This document shows, in pieces, positions 27,222 to 36,114 of a DNA stretch of 64,000 nt; the stretch's first letter is position 1, and each line of letters begins with the position of its first letter. Under the pieces are notes generated by a model. That model was not told the origin of the DNA. It was given only the letters and a program-made list of their open reading frames with translations, and did no database searches. The DNA is from Halorubellus sp. JP-L1 (GTDB lineage: Archaea; Halobacteriota; Halobacteria; Halobacteriales; Natrialbaceae), in assembly GCF_011440375.1 (NCBI RefSeq), contig NZ_JAAOIR010000003.1, positions 305,394-369,393 on the forward strand. Reading direction: 5' to 3'. The translations under genes and the position numbers were made by a program.

Positions 27222-27344
27222 CTAAGGCGCAATCCAGTGATATCTTACGGTGCAGAGTCTCGCTCTTAGCGCAACTGAGAAGAAATTATCAGCCTCCGCA
27301 GGGAGATGGAATAATTAGAAATACTTTTTCTCTTTTGACTACAG

Positions 27345-28547
27345 TTAAATCCAGTAACTGGTGTTGTTCGCTACCCGCCAGAATGGATACGTATACATCG
27401 GACTGCCTCCTTCCCCACCACCACACGAGCTAAAGGTGAAGTCTTTAGTCTCTGTCCCGGTGATGTTTCCAACAACCAAATTGTCTGAACCATCTTCCCA
27501 CCAGATGGGCCCCCCTGAGTCACCATCCCGCTCACTGTCTGGAACACCCATTTTCGTTGCACTTCCGAACATCTTTACACAGGAACCTGGCCATGCATAT
27601 GACGCTCCTCCGCCCTTAACGTAACAATCCTGATATCCGGAGGTTATCCCTTGCATCTTACAAGTTCCTCGAGTGCCTTGTATTGAATCCATCCCATTTT
27701 GAGATGCATAGCCATCTATTGATTGTTCACCCTCATCATATTTGATATAATTCGAATAATCTGCATAACGGTCCCCGATTACAATCCAATCGTGGGTCTT
27801 ATGTCCGTTATCTACAAATCCTAAGGCATCACTATCCGCATCAGTAACTAAGTCTCCAGTGGGGACCTCACAGTCGTCTCGGATGACATGATTTGCTGTA
27901 TACATATAGTGGTTGAAATCGCCATCGTATACAGGGAAACCTGCTGTTCCAACGGAAGTAGAGTCGTTATCTTTTATTTGCAAACCACCTTTAAATGGAC
28001 TAGATGTGACACCTCTATAACAATCAACATCTGTATTTCTGAATTGACCGTTCATCTTCCGTATCTGAATTTCCTCATGAAGGAGTCGTGAATCAGAACG
28101 TCCAATGGCCTCTTCAACGGTTTTTGGCATTAAAGCCATGGCGTCGGGACTTGCCGATGGAACCAAAGAGATCGTAGGAGCTGCTGTATAACACCCATTA
28201 ATCATATTGGTCGTGGCATCATAGGATACTGAACCAACCGGCGGGTTTGATTCCAGTTTTTGTCGGAGAGAATCCGTAACCTCCCTTACTGCTCTCTGGT
28301 GCTGAAGCCACTTCTTGGCTACCTTGCGAGTAGCCACGGGGTCGCCTTTTGGACCAGTCCGTCCCGTTACAATTCGAGTACGCCGGTTGAATAGACTATT
28401 TATTTTATCAGTGATGGTTTTCTCTGAGCCTGCAACCATGACCGGACTAACTGCACTAAGTTGCTTGAGAGATTCACGACGTGTTCTTTTTGATTCAAAC
28501 GCTGTTTTACGCTTCGTTTGTTCAGAGTCGGAGTTACTACTTACCAT
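27345..28547 (-). CDS. Trypsin-like (S1) serine protease, AT-rich foreign gene
   Basis: 400 aa from the ATG at 28547 (MVSSNSDSEQT); an upstream ATG at 28619 would add 24 residues ahead of the TATA box and is unlikely. The catalytic triad is His220 (YTANHVI), Asp253 (HDWIVIGD) and Ser344 (GDSGGP). The first 160 residues are a basic/helical pro-region with no clear signal peptide, though a KR-rich segment at 13-24 (KRKTAFESKRTRR) precedes a short hydrophobic stretch. Eight or more Cys in the protease domain suggest disulfides and secretion. GC is far below the neighbours (roughly 45%), indicating transfer. It is divergent from the membrane protein at 28684. Confidence 0.85.
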   Translation of the reverse strand: MVSSNSDSEQTKRKTAFESKRTRRESLKQLSAVSPVMVAGSEKTITDKINSLFNRRTRIVTGRTGPKGDPVATRKVAKKWLQHQRAVREVTDSLRQKLESNPPVGSVSYDATTNMINGCYTAAPTISLVPSASPDAMALMPKTVEEAIGRSDSRLLHEEIQIRKMNGQFRNTDVDCYRGVTSSPFKGGLQIKDNDSTSVGTAGFPVYDGDFNHYMYTANHVIRDDCEVPTGDLVTDADSDALGFVDNGHKTHDWIVIGDRYADYSNYIKYDEGEQSIDGYASQNGMDSIQGTRGTCKMQGITSGYQDCYVKGGGASYAWPGSCVKMFGSATKMGVPDSERDGDSGGPIWWEDGSDNLVVGNITGTETKDFTFSSCGGGEGGSPMYTYPFWRVANNTSYWI

Positions 28548-28569
28548 ACTGCATTCCGATAGTAATAGG

Positions 28570-28583
28570 TAAGATACATAAAT
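28570..28583 (-). promoter_or_regulatory. Putative TATA element for the protease gene
   Basis: Minus-strand sequence CATTTATGTATCTT lies 23-36 bases upstream of the ATG at 28547, at canonical spacing for a leaderless transcript. This supports the downstream start. Confidence 0.5.
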
Positions 28584-28652
28584 GTAGCCGTTGGAAATTG
28601 CTTCTGGAGTAATAGACACATAATTTTCATAACTGGGCTACACCACCCTTAG

Positions 28653-28662
28653 ATATTTATAA
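28653..28662 (+). promoter_or_regulatory. Putative TATA element for membrane protein gene
   Basis: ATATTTATAAC is centred 27 bases before the ATG at 28684, a textbook haloarchaeal leaderless promoter. Confidence 0.6.
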
Positions 28663-28683
28663 CACCGGACTGTAGGCTGAGAT

Positions 28684-29094
28684 ATGGGTAGTAATTCAGG
28701 AAACCTATCCGCTTCTATCGGATCAATAATCGAACTAAAGCCATTATTGACTTCGGCGCTTCTAGGACTATTTATTTTCTTGGCTCAGTCTCCGCGTATA
28801 TCAAAATTCTTTGATTCCTTAGGAGGTGGTATTGGCGTTGGCTCCTACATTATCGTATTACCATTACTTATGATAATTCCCGCAGCTATTGCAGCTTACA
28901 AACAATATTCGCTAATCTCCTGCTGTATTATTTCAAGTGGGCCAATCCTCGGAGCTTCTACAGCGTTGATTGTTTATGGTATGCCGATCGAGGGAACCAG
29001 CAGTATACTCTCATTAGGGGTGTCGATTCTGATTGGTATATTGGTTGGTGCCGCTACCTACAGTGGCGTGATAGTTGTTAAACGACTATCATAA
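28684..29094 (+). CDS. Small polytopic membrane protein, AT-rich foreign gene
   Basis: 136 aa starting MGSNSGNLSAS with four hydrophobic helices (about 21-36, 51-71, 77-98, 108-130). Codon use is AT-rich like the divergent protease gene, with which it shares a 136-bp promoter region. No family recognised. The pair may be one transferred unit; the membrane protein could be a processing partner or immunity factor, which is speculation. Confidence 0.7.
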   Translation: MGSNSGNLSASIGSIIELKPLLTSALLGLFIFLAQSPRISKFFDSLGGGIGVGSYIIVLPLLMIIPAAIAAYKQYSLISCCIISSGPILGASTALIVYGMPIEGTSSILSLGVSILIGILVGAATYSGVIVVKRLS

Positions 29095-29437
29095 GCAATC
29101 GACTCATGCTAGTTATTTCTACGATTCATCGAAACAGGAGAATGCTAAATCGGTCATATCTGCTACCCAAAACGAATTCGTTGGAACAAATGCTAGATTT
29201 GCAGACGTACTGGTCAGCCAGTTCAGACCCAATTCAACCGAAACGAAGGCACGCATCAAAATTATCCTCCGAGGTTGTGAGATGGCGTCCGACAGCGCTC
29301 TGAAGGCCACGAAATCTCGACAGGTTTGACCGTCAGTCTCGTGGCGAGGCGGTACCGACAGTCTTCAACCGAGGTTCAAACGCGAGAGGGTCGTCCTCGC
29401 ATCCGTTTGGGATGTGGACGGTCACGGTACGCCTCGT
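29095..29437. other. Intergenic region, end of AT-rich island
   Basis: Low GC to about 29330, then returns to high GC. A short + frame at 29075-29329 (84 codons) overlaps the membrane gene and is not convincing. No recognised gene. Confidence 0.45.
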
Positions 29438-30304
29438 TCAGTCCGCTCGTGGTTCGGTTTCGGCTGGCGATTGCGTCGCAGCGGCGCTGGAGGGGATGGC
29501 TCGGACGAACCGAGTCACGAGAGCGAGGCCAGTGAGACTCAGGAGAGCGAACAGCACGATCTGGGGGAGGGGGACGGGCTGGCCGTTCTGGAGCATGAAC
29601 ACGATCATGGCGAGGACCGCGAGACCGAGGGTGGTGCCTTTCACGAGGAGGACGCCGGTGAAGACGTACCCCCACGCTCGCTGCTTCCAGAGGAACGCCG
29701 CCGAGAGGACGAACGATGGAACGACGACGCCGAGGTCCAGCGACTGGATGACGGGGACCGGAAGCGTCGTCTCGGCGATGCTCGGGGGTCTGGTTCCGGC
29801 GAGGCTCGCCGGGCCGACCTCGGCGAGCCACAGCAGCGCCAGGAGCCCGGCGACGAGAACCTGGAACGCGACGTAGCCGCGAACCGGGTGATCGTCCAGT
29901 GCCGCTTTCAAGTCCGTTGGCTCGATGCGGGCGACCCCGCCGACGAGCGTGAACAGCGTCAGTCCGAACAGTGCGACGTAGACGAGATAGAGTTCGTTGA
30001 ATGCCGTCAGGAACGCATACGACGCGTACGTGTACAGGAGGTAACCGGTGATGCCAAGCCAGACGACGTACCCACGGAGTGACCCACGGCGCGCGGAATA
30101 AACGGCGCCCGCGAGTGCGGGGACGGCGACGACGAGCGTCAACAGGTCCTGCCCGTACAACTGGGGCAGGAGGACCTCGGCGTCCCGGTAGAACCCCGGG
30201 ACGAACAGCCCGACGCCGGTCGCCAGAACCGCGAGCAGGAGGGTGAGCGTCGACGCAACGAGATAGGGTCGAGTGAGGCCTCGGGAGGACTGCGAGGCCG
30301 TCAT
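29438..30304 (-). CDS. Polytopic membrane protein, unknown
   Basis: 288 aa (MTASQSSRGLTRPYL) with about eight hydrophobic helices and an acidic C-terminus (SPAETEPRAD). Overlaps the flavodoxin gene stop by 4 bases (ATGA), so translation is coupled. No transporter motif recognised; it may be a membrane partner of the flavodoxin-like protein. Confidence 0.78.
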   Translation of the reverse strand: MTASQSSRGLTRPYLVASTLTLLLAVLATGVGLFVPGFYRDAEVLLPQLYGQDLLTLVVAVPALAGAVYSARRGSLRGYVVWLGITGYLLYTYASYAFLTAFNELYLVYVALFGLTLFTLVGGVARIEPTDLKAALDDHPVRGYVAFQVLVAGLLALLWLAEVGPASLAGTRPPSIAETTLPVPVIQSLDLGVVVPSFVLSAAFLWKQRAWGYVFTGVLLVKGTTLGLAVLAMIVFMLQNGQPVPLPQIVLFALLSLTGLALVTRFVRAIPSSAAATQSPAETEPRAD

Positions 30305-30882
30305 GCCCCCGAATATTCGGTGGTGTCCGGGGCGACGCCGAGTCGGCCTTCGACGAATGCGGCGACATCCGCTGCGAAGGCGTCGACAGCGTCCCAGTCG
30401 GTGAACTCGACGTCACCGTTCGGTTCCCCTCCCTCAGTGAGGAGGTCCTTCGCGATCCGCTTCATCATGAGTCGTTTGAGGAACCCGTACTCGGAGAACC
30501 GAAGAGCGCCGCCGAACTGGCCGATTCGATCCGGATGCCATCCCGTTTCCGTGACGAACGACTCGACGTATCCCGCAGCCTCTTCGCGTTTCTCCTCGTC
30601 CGCTGAGGAGAGCGAAACCTGGAAGAAGGCGTTCGGCATCTCAGCCAGCGCGTCTCGATTGGCGGCAACGAAGTTTCGAACCTCGTCCTGGTGTTTGCCG
30701 ACGTGGATCGACGCACCCACGATGACGGCATCGTATTCGTCCAGGGTGGATGCATCCGGTCGGTCCGCCACGTTGAGTGCGTTCGTCTCGTGACCTCGCT
30801 CGCCGATCGTGGCCGCGATCCGCTCTGCGATCTTCTGTGTTTGGCCTTCACCCGTCCCGTACAGGACCAAGACTGAACTCAT
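30301..30882 (-). CDS. Flavodoxin-domain protein (HemG-like)
   Basis: 193 aa from the ATG at 30882 (MSSVLVLYGTGEGQT); an ATG at 30891 adds 3 residues. The FMN phosphate loop is YGTGEGQTQKIA. VIVGASIHVGKHQ and FQVSLSS are typical of HemG (menaquinone-dependent protoporphyrinogen dehydrogenase-like) flavodoxins. Likely cytoplasmic FMN redox protein. Whether it oxidises protoporphyrinogen is not proven. Translationally coupled to the downstream membrane protein. Confidence 0.85.
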   Translation of the reverse strand: MSSVLVLYGTGEGQTQKIAERIAATIGERGHETNALNVADRPDASTLDEYDAVIVGASIHVGKHQDEVRNFVAANRDALAEMPNAFFQVSLSSADEEKREEAAGYVESFVTETGWHPDRIGQFGGALRFSEYGFLKRLMMKRIAKDLLTEGGEPNGDVEFTDWDAVDAFAADVAAFVEGRLGVAPDTTEYSGA

Positions 30883-30928
30883 TTCTTTCACACCTCTATC
30901 GACCCGTTCGCTCCGCCAGCAGATAAAT

Positions 30929-31129
30929 TCAGACGAGAGATGGCTCCGCGCTATCAGTACGAAGTCTCTGTCGCAAATTTGAGAACAGCATCAGTCCAGC
31001 AACCGTGAGCAAGAGGAACCGATGGTACTCGACGACCGTTGGCTTGAAGAAGAGGAAATAGAAGATTCCGAAGCCGGTTAGAAGCCCTGCTGCGAGGTTA
31101 TAATAGGTGAACGCGGAGTTCTCGAGCAC
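30929..31129 (-). pseudogene. Truncated second copy of the TM-HTH regulator
   Basis: The first 49 codons match the start of the gene at 16993-17586 almost exactly (MLENSAFTYYNLAAGLLTGFG, FFKPTVVEYHRFLLLTVAGL). The frame then diverges into SNLRQRLRTDSAEPSLV and stops. The third TM and the whole winged helix are missing. A deletion or recombination with the flavodoxin locus is likely. Confidence 0.82.
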
Positions 31130-31135
31130 AGCGAC

Positions 31136-31438
31136 TCACCCTTCTACCGCGCTATTCTTGATTTGCTGATGCGTCGCGATGACTAACCAGAGGAAGATCG
31201 CGACGATAGTGTAGAGGGCGCTTCGAAGCGTGTTAAAGAGGATTGTATCGGGCTCGACGACGAACAGGAAGACGTGATAGAGTATCGTTGCCGTCATCGT
31301 GACCGAGAGGAGCGCGATAACCGTACCGAACGGAGATTCACGGAGAACGCGCCAGAAAAAGAGGGCCAGGAGTCCGGCTCCCGTTCCACTCATGATCGCG
31401 AAAATCGCGCTGAGTGTGTGAACCGTGGAATCGACCAT
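31136..31438 (-). CDS. Small three-TM membrane protein, second copy
   Basis: 100 aa from the ATG at 31436-31438, about 93% identical by eye to the protein at 17593-17895 (differences such as SVTMTATILYHVFLF). It kept an open frame even though its TM-HTH partner, 6 bases downstream, is truncated. The upstream sequence CCTTTAGTCCCG resembles CCTATAGTCCCG in front of the first copy, so the promoter was also duplicated. Confidence 0.8.
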   Translation of the reverse strand: MVDSTVHTLSAIFAIMSGTGAGLLALFFWRVLRESPFGTVIALLSVTMTATILYHVFLFVVEPDTILFNTLRSALYTIVAIFLWLVIATHQQIKNSAVEG

Positions 31439-31730
31439 ATTCGGACTACGGTCCCAGGCTCCTTTAGTCCCGTCACAGAGATCATATGGTCCCGGTTCTG
31501 TATCCCCGAGACGGCCCAACGCGTGGACTCACACGGTATCACCGGGTGCATCGGAGCTGTGACTCGTTCTTCCAGACGCCGGTGGTAGCAGGGCATGAGA
31601 AACGCGATATTATCTTCGTCTCACCTATTGTGCGGACCCGAGTAACGGATCGATAGGTGATCTCACTAGTCCTGGGGGGGAGATCGGGGTGTTGATAACA
31701 AAGTGTGGTCGCGTTGGACGGGTTGGTACG
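31439..31730. other. 292-bp intergenic region
   Basis: No gene seen. The first part is the promoter side of the duplicated membrane protein. Confidence 0.45.
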
Positions 31731-32079
31731 ATGGCGCTGAGCCAGATCGACCACGTCGGCGAGAACGAACAAACAGCAGAGTGTATCGACAACTGTCTCG
31801 CAGCGGCACAAGCATGCGAGTGGTGTGCCGACGAATGTCTCGGCGACGGGGAGGATGGAAGCGTGTGCCTGCCTCTGCCGAGACGTCGCCGACCTCACGA
31901 CCTTACACGCACGCTTCATGGCGCGTGACTCGAACTACAGTCCGCAGCTTGCGCAGGCCTGTGCCGGGGCCTGTGAGGAGTGCGCGGAGGAATGTGAACG
32001 TCACGACGCAGATCACTGTCAGGTCTGTGCAGACGTCCTGCGTGACTGCGCGGAATCCTGCCGCGAGATGGCCTCGTAA
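31731..32079 (+). pseudogene. Four-helix-bundle copper-binding (DUF326/Csp-like) protein, frameshifted
   Basis: The ATG at 31731 begins MALSQIDHVGENEQTAECIDNC and CEWCADECLGDG. Near 31848-31857 (GGGGAGGATGG) the frame must shift by one base to continue as MEACACLCRDVADLTTLHARFMARDSNYS, then CAGACEECAEEC, CQVCADVLRDC to TAA at 32079. A single extra G accounts for it. The restored protein, about 115 aa with 14 or more Cys, matches DUF326 copper-storage-type four-helix bundles. It is either a recent mutation or a sequencing error. Confidence 0.82.
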
Positions 32080-32121
32080 ACGTAGCGTCCCGACCAGACG
32101 CCATTCGTCGGACCCGTTCCC

Positions 32122-32490
32122 ATGGATACACCAACGGAATCGATTACGCTCCTAACGGGGGCCCTCGGAATATGGATCATGGCGTTCCCATTTCTCGTGG
32201 GTTCGCCATCACTCGATAGGTGGAACGACGTCGTCGTCGGCGGAACGGTCACCACCTTGGCGGGGTACAATTACTCGCGTGAGCGAGCACGAGGCGGACC
32301 CAGCAAGGTCATTTCCGGGATGCTCGTGTTGCTCGGCGGGTGGCTTCTATTTGCCCCGTTTCTCACTGGCGTCACCGGAGGTCGCCTTTGGAACGACGTG
32401 GCCGTCGGCGTGCTCGTTGCAGCGTTTGGAGGTTATAACGCGTACGTCGCTTCGACTGAAGAACAACCGGGCGCTCGTATCCAGCAATGA
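32122..32490 (+). CDS. SPW-repeat membrane protein
   Basis: 122 aa with two copies of a two-helix SPW-like repeat: WIMAFPFLVGSPSLDRWNDVVVG and LLFAPFLTGVTGGRLWNDVAVG, each ending in GGYNxY. Four TM helices. SPW proteins are small membrane proteins of unknown function. It starts 42 bases after the copper protein and precedes the surface-protein operon by about 100 bases. Confidence 0.85.
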   Translation: MDTPTESITLLTGALGIWIMAFPFLVGSPSLDRWNDVVVGGTVTTLAGYNYSRERARGGPSKVISGMLVLLGGWLLFAPFLTGVTGGRLWNDVAVGVLVAAFGGYNAYVASTEEQPGARIQQ

Positions 32491-32588
32491 AACTGAACCC
32501 ACATCGACGACCGACAGCGAAGAGACCGTTCAGACAATGGTCGCCCCCGCTGGCGACGATAGCAACCAGGACACGGTGAGTTCGGACG

Positions 32589-34376
32589 ATGGACATCTGG
32601 AAAACAGTAGCGATTGGCGTCGCTGCCATCGTGGCGATTCTCGTCGCTACACAGCCGATCTTCGTCGTCGGACTGACAGTGTTCGACTACGGACAGACGC
32701 CGAGCGAATCGTACACCACGATGCAGACCAAGGACGTGAGCAGAGTCCCCGTTGACGACCCACAGCGCCAGAGTGAACTCACTGCACGGGCCGCACGGCC
32801 ACCTGACTCCGGACTCAACTACTCGACTGTGGTCCGTCTTCCCGAGAACGACTGGCAGGCAGCGATAGCGGCATCGCGCCTGCGGGCGAGCGAAGAGGCT
32901 CTCCTCCTCTTCGGGAACGCCACGCCACCCGATAGCGACAATGAGACGAACCCGCCCGACGTCACGACGGTGACCGTCTCGAGTGGGAGTCCAGCCGAAA
33001 CGGCCGCAGCGATCGCCACCCGTGAAAACGGATCCGACGATGTCAGTCCGAACAACGTCATCATCGTCAATGCCACGGAGTCACAGTGGGCACTCCCCGC
33101 TGCCGCCTGGAGCGCTTACTCCGGTGATCCGATTCTGTACGCGAACGAAGACGAGATTCCAGATGCGACTCGAGCGGCAATCGAGGAGCTGAACGCCTCA
33201 CACGCCTACGTCCTCGCACCGCCTGACCTCGTGAGTGACGATGCACTCTCCGAACTGGACGTCGAGTGGACCCGCGTTTCGGGAGACACACCACAGGATC
33301 ACGCCGTCGAGGTCGCAGCGTTCCGTGACGAGTCCCGAGACTTCGGCTGGGGCATCCACGAACGCGACAAAGTCGGCTACTACAACTTCATGCTCGTCAA
33401 TCCCAGCGAGCCCCAGCACGCAGTTTCATCGACGAACCTACAGTGGGGGAAAGCCGGCCCGATCCTCCTCGTCAACGACGACGGGAGCCTGCCAGCAGTG
33501 ACCGAAAACTACGCGTGGCAGTCTCAACCAGCATGGTTCTCGACGCCCGCAGAGGGACCGTTCAACCACCTATTCGCAATAGGGTCGACGGATCAGGTGT
33601 CCTGGGTAACTCAGGGCCGACTCGACTACGCAGTCGAGATTACGCAATACCGCCATCAGGGCGCTGGCCTCAGCCCACTCGAGTCGCTCGCAGCCGTCTG
33701 GGCAGCGTTTAGCCTCCTCGGAGCATCGTTCGTGTTCGCGCACGCCCGTCACCGGCTGCCAGAAATGAATGACTGGACGACGATGGTATGGCCGCTTCTC
33801 ACCCTCATCCTTGGCCCGTTCGGGCTGGCCCTCTACTGGGTCTCCTATAGAGGGCGACAGATCGTGACGACCGATCGGGGGCCACGCGTCCTCCGCCCGT
33901 ACTGGCTTCGAGCAGCCACGGCAACTGCAATGGGCGTTGGCTTTGCCGGGAGCACGATGATCGCGACGGGGTTCCTCCTCAATTACCTCGGGATACCGAT
34001 GCTCGTCTTCGACGGGCCGCTGTTCTGGCTCGGGAACGCGATGACGATCCTCATCGTCCTCGTGTACGTCATCGCGTTCCTCGTCTCGTGGCTCGTCTTC
34101 CATATACCGATGTTACGGGACTCCCAAGGCCTCGACACCGGCTCGGCAGCGAAGAAAGGCGCAAAGATAGTCGCGGTGAGCATGACGAGCGTCTCGGTCG
34201 GGATGATGGGTGGAATGTGGGGGATCATGATGCTCAACCTGCCAATGATGCCTGGAGACGACAACATCCTCTGGTTCGGCGTGATGGTGTTCGCCACCCT
34301 GGTCGGGTTCCTCGTCGCCTGGCCGGTCAACGGAATACTCGTTCGGAAGAACCTCAAACCGGGTGGTGCGCTGTGA
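32589..34376 (+). CDS. Cell-wall-binding-repeat (CWB2-like) protein with C-terminal DUF4396 membrane domain
   Basis: 595 aa. An N-terminal TM or signal anchor (residues 5-32) is followed by an extracellular domain of about 330 residues with CWB2-like repeats (QWALPAAAWSAYSGDPILYAN, EDEIPDATRAAIEEL). Then come several TM helices and a C-terminal DUF4396 domain (MMLNLPMMPGDDN, AWPVNGILVRKNLKPGG). It binds or organises surface glycans by analogy. The stop overlaps the GTG of the next gene by 4 bases (GTGA). Confidence 0.85.
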   Translation: MDIWKTVAIGVAAIVAILVATQPIFVVGLTVFDYGQTPSESYTTMQTKDVSRVPVDDPQRQSELTARAARPPDSGLNYSTVVRLPENDWQAAIAASRLRASEEALLLFGNATPPDSDNETNPPDVTTVTVSSGSPAETAAAIATRENGSDDVSPNNVIIVNATESQWALPAAAWSAYSGDPILYANEDEIPDATRAAIEELNASHAYVLAPPDLVSDDALSELDVEWTRVSGDTPQDHAVEVAAFRDESRDFGWGIHERDKVGYYNFMLVNPSEPQHAVSSTNLQWGKAGPILLVNDDGSLPAVTENYAWQSQPAWFSTPAEGPFNHLFAIGSTDQVSWVTQGRLDYAVEITQYRHQGAGLSPLESLAAVWAAFSLLGASFVFAHARHRLPEMNDWTTMVWPLLTLILGPFGLALYWVSYRGRQIVTTDRGPRVLRPYWLRAATATAMGVGFAGSTMIATGFLLNYLGIPMLVFDGPLFWLGNAMTILIVLVYVIAFLVSWLVFHIPMLRDSQGLDTGSAAKKGAKIVAVSMTSVSVGMMGGMWGIMMLNLPMMPGDDNILWFGVMVFATLVGFLVAWPVNGILVRKNLKPGGAL

Positions 34377-35608
34377 GCGACCGCAGTCGCCGGAAGCTCC
34401 TGCGCGATCTCGCCGCGCTACCGGTCGGAGCGACCCTTGGAGGGGCCGCACTCACGTATCGAGAAGTCCGGTCCGCCAGTCGGCCTACCCAGGGCGGACC
34501 AGCGTCGGCCGACTTCGACGAGGCGACCGTCACGAGCATGACGACCCGTCTCGCCGGAAGCACCGACTACGAGACGGCGACGGCGTTCACGCAGAACGTC
34601 TATCCCGCCATCAACGACCACACCCGGCCGGGTGCCGTGATACTCCTCAACGATAGCGAGCTCGCTGCAGCACTCCCCGGCGTGACGTTCATCCATCATC
34701 CGATCGACGGAGCGGTCCTACTGACGGCGCAGGACTCCTTGCCGGACGCGACGCGTGAGGAAATCGAACGCCTCCATCCGGAAGGCGTTCACGTCGACGG
34801 GGACGTCCAGGCGTACATCGTCGGCGGAGAGCGTTACGTTAGCAGCGACGTCCAGCAGACGGTCGAAGCGATGGGCCTGAAGACCAGTCGCATTCGGGGA
34901 GAGACACCGGTCGAAGTTGCGGCCAACGCCGATCAGTACCTCAGTACGATTCACGCGAACCACCGGGACACCACGTTCATCGCCGACGTCGACGACCCCC
35001 AGATAGCTATCCCGGCACAGTCCTGGAACGCTCACGGTGGCGATGGCTTCCTCTACATCGACGGGGATCGCATCCCCGAGACGACCCAGGAACAGCTCGA
35101 AGCGCGCTTCGACGAAGCGTACATGTATCTGCTGGGTGACGAAAGCAAGATTAGCGAACGAGCGGCCCGCAACCTCGGACGGTTCGGCCACGTGCAGCGA
35201 ATCCCGAGGGGGTCCGATCCGTACGAGCTGAGCGTCGGGTTCGCGGGATACAAGGACGTCGGCCGGAATCAAGGCTGGATCTTCGGCGAGTGGCCCCGGA
35301 ACATCGGCTGGGGAATCGCCGAGAGCGGCCACAACTTCATTTTCGTGAATCCGGAGAACTGGCAGATTGCACTCCCGGCCTGCGTCGAAAGCCATCGCGG
35401 GAAACACGGACCGATGCTCCACGTCGAACGAGAGACGGTCCCGGACGCCGTCGAGAACTACCTCACGAACCTCATCCGCCCATACGACGCTGCACCCTAC
35501 GACCGGAAGTACAATCACGGGTGGATCGTTGGAGAGACGGACCAGATCAGTCAACGAGTTCAGGCGCAGCTCCACGCGATGCTCCAGGAGCCACAGGGAG
35601 ACCAATGA
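34373..35608 (+). CDS. Tat-exported CWB2-like repeat protein
   Basis: 411 aa from the GTG at 34373, chosen because it overlaps the upstream TGA and yields a Tat signal (SRRKLLRDLAALPVG) at the N-terminus. The mature part has the same CWB2-like repeats as the upstream protein (QIALPACVESHRGKHGPML, VERETVPDAVENYL; QIAIPAQSWNAHGGDGFLY). Likely a secreted partner of the membrane protein. The stop overlaps the next ATG. Confidence 0.85.
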   Translation: MSDRSRRKLLRDLAALPVGATLGGAALTYREVRSASRPTQGGPASADFDEATVTSMTTRLAGSTDYETATAFTQNVYPAINDHTRPGAVILLNDSELAAALPGVTFIHHPIDGAVLLTAQDSLPDATREEIERLHPEGVHVDGDVQAYIVGGERYVSSDVQQTVEAMGLKTSRIRGETPVEVAANADQYLSTIHANHRDTTFIADVDDPQIAIPAQSWNAHGGDGFLYIDGDRIPETTQEQLEARFDEAYMYLLGDESKISERAARNLGRFGHVQRIPRGSDPYELSVGFAGYKDVGRNQGWIFGEWPRNIGWGIAESGHNFIFVNPENWQIALPACVESHRGKHGPMLHVERETVPDAVENYLTNLIRPYDAAPYDRKYNHGWIVGETDQISQRVQAQLHAMLQEPQGDQ

Positions 35609-36114
35609 GACGGATCGTCGCCACATTCGACGACACCGAGGACGCGACAGCGGCCAAGCAAGCCCTTCGTGAAGCGGGCCTAGAGCCCGAGGAACCAGAG
35701 ATCGACAATCCATTCTTCGATCCAGCGACGACGATGCCAGAAGGCCGGGGACTCCTCTGGGGGGGCCTCCTCGGTGGGCTCGTCGGCGCCGTGCTGCTAT
35801 TCATGCTGGACCAGAACGTATTCTGGATTCCTCGTATCAGCCCAATCATGACCGCTGGCCAGTACATGCTCGTCTTCCTCGGGTTCGGGCTCGGTGCTGC
35901 AATCGGTGGATTTCTTGGCGGGGTGGTTGGCGCATCCCGCCCGGTTTCAGCGCTCGATCGACCGAGAGTCGCTGTCATGGTCCCGGACGATCGCATCGGT
36001 GAAACGGAGGACTTCCTCCGCGAGCGAGGTGCGACAGCAGTCGATGGAACCGTAACCTACCACGAGCATCCTCACCGAAAAGCCGCGACCGAATCCAGTT
36101 CACCGCCTGACTGA
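35605..36114 (+). CDS. DUF1269-like two-TM membrane protein
   Basis: 169 aa starting MRRIVATFDDTEDATAAKQAL, a ferredoxin-like N-terminal fold, then two glycine-rich TM helices (GLLWGGLLGGLVGAVLL; GFGLGAAIGGFLGGVVGA) and a C-terminal region repeating the alpha-beta fold (RVAVMVPDDRIGETEDFL). This resembles haloarchaeal DUF1269-type or general stress proteins. Last gene of the coupled 32589-36114 operon. Confidence 0.8.
   Translation: MRRIVATFDDTEDATAAKQALREAGLEPEEPEIDNPFFDPATTMPEGRGLLWGGLLGGLVGAVLLFMLDQNVFWIPRISPIMTAGQYMLVFLGFGLGAAIGGFLGGVVGASRPVSALDRPRVAVMVPDDRIGETEDFLRERGATAVDGTVTYHEHPHRKAATESSSPPD

Noticed and set aside
24574..27228. TCTGCTAA on both sides of the IS region as a composite target duplication
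   Set aside because: An 8-mer match in windows of 100-150 bases is expected fairly often by chance, and the sequences next to it do not form inverted repeats. The IS4-like ends found inside fit better.
29075..29329. 84-codon frame at the end of the AT-rich island
   Set aside because: Starts inside the preceding gene, has no promoter or family match, and AT-rich DNA composition is mixed here. Could be a remnant, but not supportable.
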